In this document: positions 16,880 to 25,443 of the stretch, one piece after another
Numbering within the stretch: the stretch's first letter is position 1
Layout: each line of letters starts with the position of its first letter
Made by a program: the position numbers and the translations under genes
IMG/VR virus record: IMGVR_UViG_3300025133_000311
Location: 1 to 37,344 of that record
Origin: a virus
Reading direction: 5' to 3' (one strand)
DNA: 37,344 nucleotides
Notes under the pieces: generated by a model
What the model was told of the DNA's origin: nothing
Seen by the model: only the letters and a program-made list of their open reading frames with translations
Databases searched by the model: none

Positions 16880-18015
16880 GCATCCACTTCCTCAAATGTC
16901 AAATATAATAATGTATCGCTATACTTAGGATTTAGAGTATGGGTTGAGAAAGTAGGGGCGTTTCCTTTAACAAAACTTAACTCATGTAATACTCCCATAA
17001 ATTGATTGTTAAGAGAGGCTTCACTAATCTTTGTTCCACTAACACTATTATGGTGGTTTTCTCCATTAGCCCCAATATACAAATCTTCACTAGCAAGAGA
17101 AAAGGAAGTAGTGCCTGAATGTGTCCCTTCTTTAACAACTTTATTATTAAAAAAGATATTAATTCTTTTCATAGCATCATTATAAGTTATTCCAACATGG
17201 TATGAATTATTAACATATGGTGTATCTTGAGGTGCATAACTAAACACATCATCACCTGTTAAATTATTGGCTGGAACGGCACTAAGAGTAACTGTTGTAC
17301 TAACAATACTACTTACTGTTCCTAATGAATTGAAAGTAAAACCACTTTTCTCAAACAATTCTTGCCCTACAAAATAATCTGTTATGCTTGTAGCGGTAAA
17401 GTAATTATTTCCTGCACTATGACTAGCCACAGTATCTATCTTATCTCTAATGTATTGGCCCTTAACATTTATCCCACCAGCGATAAAGTCTGTATTGGTT
17501 CTTGCGGGTTGGGCATGAGAAGGGAATATTACTGCATCCGATGTTAAAGTAGTGGTGGTATCAGTAGTTATTTCTACTTCAAGTTTATATTTTGCCGGAT
17601 TATTCTTAGTTGTTGTTTTCCAAAGGCCCGAATCTAACACGCTTAATGTATCATTAACTAAGAATAGTTTTAAGTTAGTGCTATGAAAAATAGCCATTTT
17701 ATGATTTGCTCTTATTAATGTGCTACTTGCGTTATTAGGTGCAAGATAATATCCTCCGTAAAGCCCCCCGATAGGTAGGGTTTTTTTTGAATCTACTATG
17801 TTCGCATTTTCGTTTCCATTTATTTCATAAGGAGTAATAATTGCATCTAAACTAAAAGAACCTTCGTGCCCCCAAATGCCGTAAGGGTGGTCTGTTGAAG
17901 TTAGACTATCACTTTCTACATCGGGGATATTATCACTATAATCAATTTTAATATTTGCATTACACATTACAGGGAAAACCAAACCTCTTTGTTGCCCAAG
18001 TAATAGTCTTTGCAT
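16876..18015 (-). CDS. LamG/concanavalin A-like domain tail protein
   Basis: This protein has 379 residues. The C-terminal half has the LamG-like order: YHVGITYND, then INIFFNNKVV, then EDLYIGANG, and FMGVLHELSFVKG (about residues 270-355). This matches laminin G/ConA-like jelly rolls that bind glycans. The N-terminal part also has a beta-sandwich look (GSFSLDAIITPYE, about 50-65) and may form the first half of a split sandwich. It probably decorates the tail tip and binds the host surface. It overlaps the hub start by 4 nt (ATGA) and shares one base with the distal-tail gene. Confidence 0.65.
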   Translation of the reverse strand: MQRLLLGQQRGLVFPVMCNANIKIDYSDNIPDVESDSLTSTDHPYGIWGHEGSFSLDAIITPYEINGNENANIVDSKKTLPIGGLYGGYYLAPNNASSTLIRANHKMAIFHSTNLKLFLVNDTLSVLDSGLWKTTTKNNPAKYKLEVEITTDTTTTLTSDAVIFPSHAQPARTNTDFIAGGINVKGQYIRDKIDTVASHSAGNNYFTATSITDYFVGQELFEKSGFTFNSLGTVSSIVSTTVTLSAVPANNLTGDDVFSYAPQDTPYVNNSYHVGITYNDAMKRINIFFNNKVVKEGTHSGTTSFSLASEDLYIGANGENHHNSVSGTKISEASLNNQFMGVLHELSFVKGNAPTFSTHTLNPKYSDTLLYLTFEEVDA

Positions 18016-18653
18016 TATAACACCATAGCCACTTCAAACTCTAAAGAGAATTCAACTTCTATTGTATCGGAAGTATGCGTAGTGTTAAAAGACCTCACAA
18101 ACCCTTTTACTCCCTCATCATACATTGAATCGGGAAAGGGGCTTACCAATAGAAATGCTCTATGATTATCTAATTCATTTGCTTCTCCTCTTGCGGCAAA
18201 GGTAAATGGAACTAAGTCAGCACTTTCATCTACATTACGATATTCATAATTACTATCTACTTTAGATTCCATTAAAAATATTAACTCATTCATATTTTGT
18301 AAATCTTGTAAAGTAGTGCCGTCTGCGCTATTATGAATAAGTTGCGCTATTTCAGTAGCGGTCATTTTAACGGCTATTGGAGAAGATTTTTCTTTAAATT
18401 CCCTTGTTATTAATTGGTCGGTAATAATACCCGAAAGACTAACTGTTTTTGAAGCCATACCTAAGTTAAGAGCGAGTGTGCGAGATTCCCCACTAAATAA
18501 ACCGGAAAGAGGCACATCAAATGAGGGAACTGTTTTAGTTGTTGCTATTGTAACTGAAACTGATTTTAATGCAATTACATTTGTAACCAAATCATTATCT
18601 TTACTAGCACCTAATTTTAAGAAAGTATAGTGGAGGTCATCGGGGCTTACCAT
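18015..18653 (-). CDS. Putative distal tail protein
   Basis: This 212-residue protein is beta-rich and has no cysteine or membrane segment. It lies directly after the tape measure gene in transcription order, the usual place of a distal tail (Dit) protein. I see no diagnostic motif. The last residues (TIEVEFSLEFEVAMVL) look like an edge strand. The assignment is from gene order only. Confidence 0.5.
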   Translation of the reverse strand: MVSPDDLHYTFLKLGASKDNDLVTNVIALKSVSVTIATTKTVPSFDVPLSGLFSGESRTLALNLGMASKTVSLSGIITDQLITREFKEKSSPIAVKMTATEIAQLIHNSADGTTLQDLQNMNELIFLMESKVDSNYEYRNVDESADLVPFTFAARGEANELDNHRAFLLVSPFPDSMYDEGVKGFVRSFNTTHTSDTIEVEFSLEFEVAMVL

Positions 18654-18654
18654 T

Positions 18655-20058
18655 TTACATCACCGTTCTTGAACTTGTGCTTCTATTAACTTCACGATTA
18701 ACCATCTGCCCTACTTTTTGGGCAACCTTTCTCAAATCATTATCTGCTAAACTGTTTGCATTAACTGTAATGTTGAAAGTGTTGCCTCCTCCTTTACTAA
18801 CCATTTTCTTAGATTGTGTATTAGTATGTACTCTTGAACCTCTTGGTAATGAAACTAATTCCGGCCCACCTTCACCAACAAGTTGCATATTAGAATTAAC
18901 AATCCCTCCACCTGCATGTTTGCTAAAGAAACCCTTACCTGAAAACATATTCTTAAGTTTTTTTATCAAAAACCATGCTCCTAATATTATTGCCGCAGTA
19001 AGAATTAGAGGTAGGCCATATATAGCAATCACAATTAAACCAATCAGCCCAAATATACTATACACTATTCCCTTTTTACCCATATTGGTTATTTTTTTCA
19101 CCAATCTAGCAATGCTACTTTTGATAAATATAATTACAAACTTCCAAATGGGCAAAATTATACCTGTTATAATGCCCCATAATACTGTAAGTAGGCCCAA
19201 ACCTATTTTCAAAATACCATCCATCATACCTTCTAATTTACCTTTGCCGAAGGGGTCTTTAAGAAAAGACCATATTTGACTAAAACCATCTTTAAATAAT
19301 TTTCCTCCTTTCTTAATAAATCCCCAAGCCGTACTAAAACCATCTTTCGCCGCATCCCACGCCTTTCCTAATTGGGGCTTAAATGCTTGAAGTGCTACTG
19401 CTATAATAGCAATATAAAAAGATGCTAACAATAAAAACTTTAGTCCTCCTTTGATAAATTTTAATGAGTTACCTAAAAATTGAATTGTCTTACCTTTTAT
19501 CTTATTAAAAAACTTAGTTCTTTTCTTTGAATCTCTAAAGAAAGATACAAAACCTTGTGCTTTAGTTATTCCTCCTTTTATTCCTCCTCCTATTTTATCT
19601 CTTATTCTTTGTGGCTTAACAATGGTTGAGTTTTCATTTAATGTCCCACTATCCGCCATATCAAATAAATTGCTAAAGCCTCCTACATCACTTTGTTCCT
19701 TCTTATTAGCAAATATTTTCATGAAGCCTTTGGGTCTAATTTTATTCAATGTTTCAAATACTTTACCTGTGGCTCTTAGACTAACATTGAATTTATTTAT
19801 TATTTTATATCCACCCGCCGCATAGAGTAATCTTCTAAAAAATACAGTTGCTCCCTCACCTTTGGACATAAAGTTTTCTATCCTATCAGCCGCCCTATGA
19901 AAAACATTTCTGTTTTTCTCTATTTGTTTTTCTACTTCTTTTTCTACTTTAATTGTTTCTTTAGCAACATCATTAGCCCTGCCCATTAGGTCAATTATTG
20001 TTTGTAAATGAACCTCCATTGCCTTCAATTTTTTATATTCGCCTCCGCCAACCATCAT
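18655..20058 (-). CDS. Tail tape measure protein (short)
   Basis: This 467-residue protein has a helical N-terminal coiled coil (residues about 10-65) and basic amphipathic segments. Three strongly hydrophobic stretches follow (about 207-226, 292-316, 333-367). Near the C-terminus there is a segment GGGIVNSNMQLVGEGGPELV followed by LPRGSRV (about 386-411). The GGxV...VGExGPE motif is a hallmark of phage tape measure C-termini. The protein is short for the family, predicting a tail of only several tens of nanometres if the usual length relation holds. Position right after the tail assembly chaperones supports the call. Confidence 0.85.
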   Translation of the reverse strand: MMVGGGEYKKLKAMEVHLQTIIDLMGRANDVAKETIKVEKEVEKQIEKNRNVFHRAADRIENFMSKGEGATVFFRRLLYAAGGYKIINKFNVSLRATGKVFETLNKIRPKGFMKIFANKKEQSDVGGFSNLFDMADSGTLNENSTIVKPQRIRDKIGGGIKGGITKAQGFVSFFRDSKKRTKFFNKIKGKTIQFLGNSLKFIKGGLKFLLLASFYIAIIAVALQAFKPQLGKAWDAAKDGFSTAWGFIKKGGKLFKDGFSQIWSFLKDPFGKGKLEGMMDGILKIGLGLLTVLWGIITGIILPIWKFVIIFIKSSIARLVKKITNMGKKGIVYSIFGLIGLIVIAIYGLPLILTAAIILGAWFLIKKLKNMFSGKGFFSKHAGGGIVNSNMQLVGEGGPELVSLPRGSRVHTNTQSKKMVSKGGGNTFNITVNANSLADNDLRKVAQKVGQMVNREVNRSTSSRTVM

Positions 20059-20261
20059 TTCACACTCCGTTTAATCTTATCCATTTCATCGGCTTTCATT
20101 TGTTCAACTATTCCATGTATTGTTAATAAATCCATAACCATTTGTGCTGGCATTTTATATATTTCAAGTGGGCTTATTGATAGTGCTTTTGCTAAAGTGT
20201 AGGCTATTATGAGGCTACCCGTTGAAGGGTCTGCTTTCCCTTGCTTTATGGCTCGCCTCAA
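20055..20261 (-). CDS. Tail assembly chaperone, T-like segment (read by -1 frameshift)
   Basis: This 68-codon frame opens at TTG 20261 and lies in the -1 frame relative to the upstream chaperone. It has no ATG or GTG of its own near the overlap. It is helical (AYTLAKALSISPLEIYKM). In lambda-like siphoviruses the second chaperone segment (T) is made only as a G-T fusion through a -1 frameshift. A slippery A AAA AAG sits just upstream in the right place, so I interpret this as the T half of a 192-residue fusion. Independent initiation at TTG remains possible. Its stop overlaps the tape measure start. Confidence 0.7.
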   Translation of the reverse strand: MRRAIKQGKADPSTGSLIIAYTLAKALSISPLEIYKMPAQMVMDLLTIHGIVEQMKADEMDKIKRSVK

Positions 20262-20632
20262 CTTTCCTTTTTTTCTTCATCCTCCGACATCATATCAAAA
20301 GGATTAGGTAATATTTCTTTAATTTGGTTTCCTACAAAGGGGGTTAATCTAAGTAAATCTACTGATGATAAAGAAGGTTCTGTTTTAGTAATAAAATTAT
20401 CAACCATGTATCTATACATGGTATTCAAGTCAAGATTAAAAGATTGAGTTTTAGCATCAATATCCATTAGGCTATTCATTGCTTGTTCTACTTCTAACCA
20501 AGTGGGTTCTTTAACCCAAACTTTAAGGTATTCTTCTGTTTCCGGTGCAACTTTAACATGATGCATCTTCGCTTCCGTTAGCGCAAATAAAACGCTTTTG
20601 TTCTGTGTAATTTTTTTCTCCATATTTTCCAC
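20258..20632 (-). CDS. Tail assembly chaperone, G-like
   Basis: This 124-residue helical protein starts at ATG 20632 behind AGAAGGTGG. It lies between the major tail protein and the tape measure gene, where lambda gpG-type tail assembly chaperones are coded. It has an acidic C-terminus (MSEDEEKKES). Its reading frame holds a -1 frameshift signal that would replace the last two residues with the T-like segment. Sequence similarity to gpG families cannot be judged by eye; the call rests on position, size and the frameshift signal. Confidence 0.7.
   Translation of the reverse strand: MENMEKKITQNKSVLFALTEAKMHHVKVAPETEEYLKVWVKEPTWLEVEQAMNSLMDIDAKTQSFNLDLNTMYRYMVDNFITKTEPSLSSVDLLRLTPFVGNQIKEILPNPFDMMSEDEEKKES
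20267..20285 (-). other. dnaX-type -1 programmed ribosomal frameshift site
   Basis: On the - strand the heptamer A AAA AAG (20273 to 20267) is in the zero frame of the first chaperone gene, with codons AAA and AAG next to each other. GGAGG (20285 to 20281) lies 7 nt upstream, as a Shine-Dalgarno-like stimulator does in bacterial dnaX. The zero frame stops at TGA 20260-20258, two codons after the slip site, and the -1 frame continues open to 20055. A downstream stem was not identified with confidence. Confidence 0.75.
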
Positions 20633-20642
20633 CTTCTAACCA

Positions 20643-20654
20643 ACATACATACAA
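20643..20654. repeat. 12-nt repeat copy 1 (ACATACATACAA)
   Basis: The same 12 bases recur at 22337-22348. Both copies lie in the short leaders just upstream, on the - strand, of a ribosome-binding site for a tail gene. This copy is also the arm of an imperfect 9-bp hairpin with GTGTGTTGG at about 20658-20666. Confidence 0.5.
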
Positions 20655-20673
20655 ACGGTGTGTTGGTGGAATA

Positions 20674-20787
20674 TCATTTCTTTTTAGATGCCCCCTTTGG
20701 GCTCTTAGGCTTTTTAGTTTCTTTCTTTGCTTTAGCCTGTTCTGCCTGTCTTGCTAATTTTTCCCTGTAAGAAATTCCCTTACCCAA
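20674..20787 (-). CDS. Very small Lys/Ala-rich basic protein
   Basis: The ORF encodes 37 residues from TTG 20787, behind AGGGGTGA about 6 nt upstream; an in-frame GTG at 20796 would add three residues but has no site. The protein is almost entirely charged and ends in a lysine-rich tail (KKETKKPKSPKGASKKK). It overlaps the end of the major tail gene by 7 nt. It may be a small tail or nucleic acid-binding protein; no family recognised. Confidence 0.5.
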   Translation of the reverse strand: MGKGISYREKLARQAEQAKAKKETKKPKSPKGASKKK

Positions 20788-20792
20788 GAAAA

Positions 20793-22322
20793 TCACCCCT
20801 GTAAAATCCAATGACTAATAACTTCGCAAGTGTCTAAAGAGCGAGCCTGTATTGTTGCTTCAACATCAATTGGCCCTTTATCATCGGGAATGTTCCAATT
20901 ATTAGAGGTGATAAAGTAATCATCTAATTTAATAGTAATCTTTTCATTGTTAGCCTTAGTAAAAATAAGTTCAATTAATGAACCCGAAGTTTCTGTTAAG
21001 TTTCTAAATTCTTCAAATAGCATATTATCAGTAACATGCGCAGTAAAAGTTAATTCGTATGTCCTTTGTGCAGGAATACCGTCTTTAACTTCTCTACTAC
21101 TGATTCCTATATATCTCTTATCTGCAATGTTATTATTTATTGTTAAAGTAAATTGAGTAATCTTTAGGAAGTTTTGCCCAAACATCTTAATTGTTCCTTC
21201 ATGGAAAAAGAAAGGTTCAAGGAAACTATCGTTGCTATTATAGTTAAAGAAAGAAGTTTCTGTTTCCACACCATTTCTTGCTTCATATGCTTCTGTTTGT
21301 CCTAATGCATGAACGGCTCTTGTATTCAAGTCTAAATTCATCTTTATAGGGTCTTGTTCACTACCTGTTATAGTAAGTGAATTTACTCGGTTTCCTCTTG
21401 CTACAGTAACAAAGTTTTCTGTTTCGGAGGCCGCACCTGTTTCTGTTAAATATGTATCAGTAGCAGAACTAAGTTTAGAATATGTTCTCTCTAATGCAAA
21501 TGAAGGTAATTCATGTCCACTTGCTTCTTCAAAAGTATAGGTAATTAAATGTGAATTAGTGGTTGGATTTGTAATAGTGTCCATACTTCCAAAGGCATCA
21601 GTAGGCATTAATGGTGGTACTAAATCTGTCCCTACTGAACGATAAAAAATTGGGCCTGTTTCAAGATGGGCGGCATTATCAATAAAAATACCATCACTTG
21701 TAGCGGTAAAGGAATCTGTTACCCCACTATTTGCGGCGGCGATACTTGCTGAGGTTGCACCCGTACATTTACCAAGAGTATAATAAAGCCAAGCCCCATG
21801 ATTAGCCGCTACCTCAAAAGACCCACCACTTGCAGTTTCTAATCCTTTATATTGGAATGTAAGGTTTCTACTTCCACCAATGAAAAGATTATGTTGTTTC
21901 ATGTCTATTTCAATATTTGGGAATGTTGCTGAATCAACAATACCTAGCCATTCATCGGAAAGTAGTCTTGCTATTGACGATGTTTTTGGTGCAGGGCAAG
22001 GGCTTCCATATCCTTTTAGAATAAAATAATCGGATGATGAATAAGTGGCGGCAGTAATAGCAGGATGAAAAGTAAAAGTATCATAAGTATTACCTGTTAC
22101 TCTATGTGTTGAAATTAATAGACCTGTTGATGTGTCCCAAAATTCAATAATAGAACCAACATACATATCTACTACAAGTCTAAACTGCCCCATATCAGTA
22201 GTATGTATTCTAACAGTTGTATCAGCCGTTACAGGAGTTGCTAATGGTTTAATATAAAAATCAACTTCCGGTATGAAAGTTAAACTCGTTCCGCTTCCTA
22301 CAAATATATCGTTATTTACCAT
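20793..22322 (-). CDS. Major tail (tube) protein
   Basis: This 509-residue protein starts at ATG 22322 behind AAGGAG. It is beta-rich throughout, with late segments such as VNSLTITGSEQDPIKMNLDL (about residues 311-330) and FLKITQFTLTINNNI (about 383-397). Both are typical of siphovirus tail-tube subunits, where a long beta strand pair mediates ring contacts. The size is large for a tube subunit, so extra surface domains are likely in the first 300 residues. It lies between the tail terminator and chaperone genes, as expected. Confidence 0.7.
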   Translation of the reverse strand: MVNNDIFVGSGTSLTFIPEVDFYIKPLATPVTADTTVRIHTTDMGQFRLVVDMYVGSIIEFWDTSTGLLISTHRVTGNTYDTFTFHPAITAATYSSSDYFILKGYGSPCPAPKTSSIARLLSDEWLGIVDSATFPNIEIDMKQHNLFIGGSRNLTFQYKGLETASGGSFEVAANHGAWLYYTLGKCTGATSASIAAANSGVTDSFTATSDGIFIDNAAHLETGPIFYRSVGTDLVPPLMPTDAFGSMDTITNPTTNSHLITYTFEEASGHELPSFALERTYSKLSSATDTYLTETGAASETENFVTVARGNRVNSLTITGSEQDPIKMNLDLNTRAVHALGQTEAYEARNGVETETSFFNYNSNDSFLEPFFFHEGTIKMFGQNFLKITQFTLTINNNIADKRYIGISSREVKDGIPAQRTYELTFTAHVTDNMLFEEFRNLTETSGSLIELIFTKANNEKITIKLDDYFITSNNWNIPDDKGPIDVEATIQARSLDTCEVISHWILQG

Positions 22323-22336
22323 GCTTTTCTCTCCTT

Positions 22337-22348
22337 ACATACATACAA
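22337..22348. repeat. 12-nt repeat copy 2 (ACATACATACAA)
   Basis: This copy is identical to 20643-20654. It begins right after the stop codon of the tail terminator gene (in the - direction) and ends just before the AAGGAG site of the major tail gene. Two copies flanking one gene could be a leader element or chance; see findings. Confidence 0.5.
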
Positions 22349-22858
22349 TCAAGGGATTGAGAGCGCAAATCTTTTGGTTTCCACATTTATTTTATATCCA
22401 AATATTCGCTTTCTTCGGTCATTAGACTCACTTCTTGTTCCACAAAACACTTGATTGAATTTAGAACCATCAGCCGCAGTATAACCTTTGCGCTTCCCCT
22501 CAAGTATATGACGGCATATCAAGTATAAAGCCCTTAGCCTATCTTTGCCGTAATCTGCGTCTGTTCCTGCTCTTTCATCGTGAATGCATCTAATGTGTAT
22601 TGTAAATGTATATGACTCATTCCTAATATCAAAACCAATAGTAGGATAATCTATTGTTTGTCCATCTTCAAAAACAACAATTAAATCCTTAGAAGATAAA
22701 TCATACCTACTTCCTTTATTTGCTTCCATAGTGCGAATATCAACAATGTTTGGTTTTCCTATATGAGATGAGGTAATTGTTCCAGCACTTTGTAAAGTAG
22801 TTGCCGAAGTTGTCCAAACACTATCTAACATATCAATTAAAAGACTGACTTCATCCAT
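22349..22858 (-). CDS. Putative tail terminator/completion protein
   Basis: This 169-residue protein starts at ATG 22858 with AGGTGG upstream. It has an alpha/beta composition with strands DLIVVFEDGQ and TFTIHIRCIHD and a helix RLRALYLICRHILEGKRKG. Its place between the head-tail adaptor and major tail genes is that of gpU-like tail terminators, which cap the tube. No specific motif confirms it. Confidence 0.5.
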   Translation of the reverse strand: MDEVSLLIDMLDSVWTTSATTLQSAGTITSSHIGKPNIVDIRTMEANKGSRYDLSSKDLIVVFEDGQTIDYPTIGFDIRNESYTFTIHIRCIHDERAGTDADYGKDRLRALYLICRHILEGKRKGYTAADGSKFNQVFCGTRSESNDRRKRIFGYKINVETKRFALSIP

Positions 22859-23046
22859 TTTTCCACCTCACTTTCAACTTTCTTTTGAATTGCTTTCATA
22901 AACTGTTCTTCTGCATTGGCTATAATTTCTTCTTCGGAAAATGTAAAGTCTGCCCCTAATAATAGTGAAATTGCTTTCATTTCTTCATTTCTTTCTTTCT
23001 CTATAGCAATATACTTATTTATTTCATCAGTTGGTATTTTGAACAT
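22837..23046 (-). CDS. Small helical protein
   Basis: The frame opens at TTG 23055, but ATG 23046 (in a TAATATG overlap arrangement after the adaptor stop) is the more natural start, giving 69 residues. The protein is helical and highly charged with a hydrophobic centre. It overlaps the start of the next gene by 22 nt. Such small genes between adaptor and tail terminator are often head-tail joining or stopper proteins; there is no direct evidence here. Confidence 0.5.
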   Translation of the reverse strand: MFKIPTDEINKYIAIEKERNEEMKAISLLLGADFTFSEEEIIANAEEQFMKAIQKKVESEVEKWMKSVF

Positions 23047-23047
23047 A

Positions 23048-24175
23048 TTAATCAATAAAATAAATCATATCTTTCTTTCCATTAAGAATATCCATAGCCT
23101 CTTGTTTAAGAATATCGTATTTTTCTTTAGTGGTAATGTTTGCTCCTGTTTCAGCAATAAGAATGCTTTGGTCGTCATGTCTAATTATTTCAGCCGCAAC
23201 TAATTTTGTGGCGGCTTCATGTATGGATGAAGGAACACGGCTATCACCGGCAATATAAGAAACGATGACAGAATTATTATTATGATATGGATATTTCTTT
23301 AAGAAGAAAAGCCTACCCTCATGTCCTATTTTCCAAAAGTCGCCAATTCTTTTCATGTTTTGCTTATCGGTAAAACTCTCAACTGTTATTGCATCTGCAA
23401 CGGTTCCACTTGAAACAGTAGCACTAATAGTACAATCCGAGCCATCTTCTCCCATAAGCAAACTTGAAATATTAATTTTATAGCCATCTGTTTCATCAAT
23501 ACTTGCAAAGAAAAAATCACTAATGTTAAAATCTGTTCCACCATCTTCTGTTAAAGTTTTTTTATTATCTGCCTTAGTAAAAGGCACAGTATTAGAAGGA
23601 AACTGTTCATTGATTAAAGTTACAATTTCTTGAGCAGTAGTCTTAGCACCAAACTTCTTATTGAAATTAGCATCACTCAAACTTGACCCTACATTAGTGC
23701 TTGCGTTAAGAGTAAAGGTAGTGCTACCATCGGGCAATACCAAACTAATTGTAGCGAGTTTGTCATATTCACTACTATCTAAAACAATTGATGCTTGAGC
23801 AGAAGCCAATTCTCTATATGAATTACCTTCCCAAACCTGTAAAGAAACTATCTTCTTAACTTTCATATGGTTAAGTTGAACAAACCCTACATATCCACCA
23901 TAGTAAACATCGGAAGGATGGGTAGCAAATTCAAAATTATGAAATTCTTGGTTGTGTAAAATTGGCCTAAAGGAACGATTTATCTTATCGTCAATAATTC
24001 CCTCAACTCGTTTAATAATTGAACCAACTTGTGTATTAGTAGGGTTTGTTAAAGCACTAAAACTTGGTATTTGTAGTAAATCTGCAACTGCTTCTTCATC
24101 AGTATAATATCCTTTACCTGTTGAATAGTCTGCATTTATAGTGGTATAATCACTTGGGGAAAATGCAATAGGCAT
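23048..24175 (-). CDS. Head-tail adaptor/connector-like protein
   Basis: This protein has 375 residues. An N-terminal helical segment (DEEAVADLLQIPSF and VGSIIKRVEGIIDDKINRSF, about 25-70) and a C-terminal helical segment (SIHEAATKLVAAEIIRHDD and then ILKQEAMDIL) flank a large beta-rich insertion of about 230 residues. Helical ends of this kind are characteristic of HK97 gp6/SPP1 gp15-type adaptors bound below the portal. Most adaptors are only 100-150 residues, so the central insert is unusual. It starts in a TAATG overlap with the 418-residue gene. Confidence 0.65.
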   Translation of the reverse strand: MPIAFSPSDYTTINADYSTGKGYYTDEEAVADLLQIPSFSALTNPTNTQVGSIIKRVEGIIDDKINRSFRPILHNQEFHNFEFATHPSDVYYGGYVGFVQLNHMKVKKIVSLQVWEGNSYRELASAQASIVLDSSEYDKLATISLVLPDGSTTFTLNASTNVGSSLSDANFNKKFGAKTTAQEIVTLINEQFPSNTVPFTKADNKKTLTEDGGTDFNISDFFFASIDETDGYKINISSLLMGEDGSDCTISATVSSGTVADAITVESFTDKQNMKRIGDFWKIGHEGRLFFLKKYPYHNNNSVIVSYIAGDSRVPSSIHEAATKLVAAEIIRHDDQSILIAETGANITTKEKYDILKQEAMDILNGKKDMIYFID

Positions 24176-25431
24176 TATCTAACCTCCGCCAAATCTTCTG
24201 TCATTTCTTTTATACTTCCTACAATAGCATTTAATCTATCACTTAACTCCTCATCATATGGTAAAGAATCCTTTGCCTGTCTGCCTTCTTTCACGGCTTT
24301 TGGGACTACTTTATGTAGTGTAGGTACTAAATCATATAGTGGAGTCGCAAATATATTTATGAATATTGCTTGAGATGATATTATATATCCTTGTTCCGTT
24401 TTACTATAAGATATGGTGAATGGCTGGTGAGAGTGCATATCTTCTACCTTCTCGGCCCCCTCCCCGCTTAATGAAAACTCAATGTCGTATTGTATATATG
24501 GGGCTAAATATGGGCCTATTGCATTCCTAATACTCATATTTTCCATTAATTGACTATTCAAATAAGTTTCTATTTGGTTTTTAATAGCCTCGCTTATTTT
24601 TTTCTTGGGGTTATTTTTAATTAAAGGGATTGGTTTTGTGTGAAATATGGGTAATGGTGGTATTGGTGCATCCTTATAGTTTCCCGCACCTTCTGTTTCT
24701 TCCCAAATGTTATGCACCTTAGAGGCTTTTCCCTTGTTTTTTACCTTTCTTATATTATCTACATGGTATTTTCGTAAATGTGCTTCATAATCAATAACCA
24801 TCTGTCCTTTAACACTTATATCTATACTGTTGGCTTTTTTGGTATTCTCAAGTTTAACCTTTGTTTTTACCTTTACATGTGTAGGTAGTATGTTAGGAAC
24901 ACGCTTATATGTTTGTATTTCGTTTTTGGAGGCCGATTCGCTATCCTTTTGGGGGTTTTGTTCTTGTGATGAAGGAATAGTATATCCCACTAACCTGTTT
25001 TTAATTTCATCATTTTCTAAATCTTTTACTAGTAAAGGTTTAGTTTCATAATTTCTATTATCTAAGTTTGATTGGCCTGTTTCATATTCTGCGCCATCTT
25101 CTTGTCCGAAATGAAAGTATTTACCTAACCAACTTCGTGCTAATTTACCATAGTTGATAGGGTTTTTATTAGAATAGTTATCTAAAAAAGTTTCAAGGTT
25201 CATATCTCTTATTTCTGTAAGCATATCTTTGCCTTTTGACTTAAATTCATCTATATCAAAATCATCAGCCTCTATCTGCCCCGCTTCAATAAATTCCCTT
25301 GTGTCCTCAACAATAGCATCTATATCATAACTATCTCCGTTATATATTTTCTTTGCTAATAGAGGTAGGCAATCTTCCCATATGTGAATTTTCCCTTCTC
25401 TATCACGCCCTACACCTATTACAACATGCAT
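24175..25431 (-). CDS. Protein of unknown function in the neck region
   Basis: This 418-residue protein has an acidic, helical N-terminal third (EAGQIEADDFDIDEF, about 50-64), a basic middle part, and a C-terminal domain with strands FSLSGEGAEKV and YIISSQAIFINIFATPL. It resembles no family I know. It sits between the Gln-rich protein and the adaptor, so a minor head or neck protein is possible. Residues about 140-175 are Gln/Ser-rich and may be a linker. Confidence 0.6.
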   Translation of the reverse strand: MHVVIGVGRDREGKIHIWEDCLPLLAKKIYNGDSYDIDAIVEDTREFIEAGQIEADDFDIDEFKSKGKDMLTEIRDMNLETFLDNYSNKNPINYGKLARSWLGKYFHFGQEDGAEYETGQSNLDNRNYETKPLLVKDLENDEIKNRLVGYTIPSSQEQNPQKDSESASKNEIQTYKRVPNILPTHVKVKTKVKLENTKKANSIDISVKGQMVIDYEAHLRKYHVDNIRKVKNKGKASKVHNIWEETEGAGNYKDAPIPPLPIFHTKPIPLIKNNPKKKISEAIKNQIETYLNSQLMENMSIRNAIGPYLAPYIQYDIEFSLSGEGAEKVEDMHSHQPFTISYSKTEQGYIISSQAIFINIFATPLYDLVPTLHKVVPKAVKEGRQAKDSLPYDEELSDRLNAIVGSIKEMTEDLAEVR

Positions 25432-25443
25432 ATTACCAGCACC

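Noticed and set aside
18677-19279. 200-codon + strand frame across the tape measure gene
   Set aside because: Complement of hydrophobic tape measure codons; the - strand frame has the VGEGGPE motif and fits the operon.
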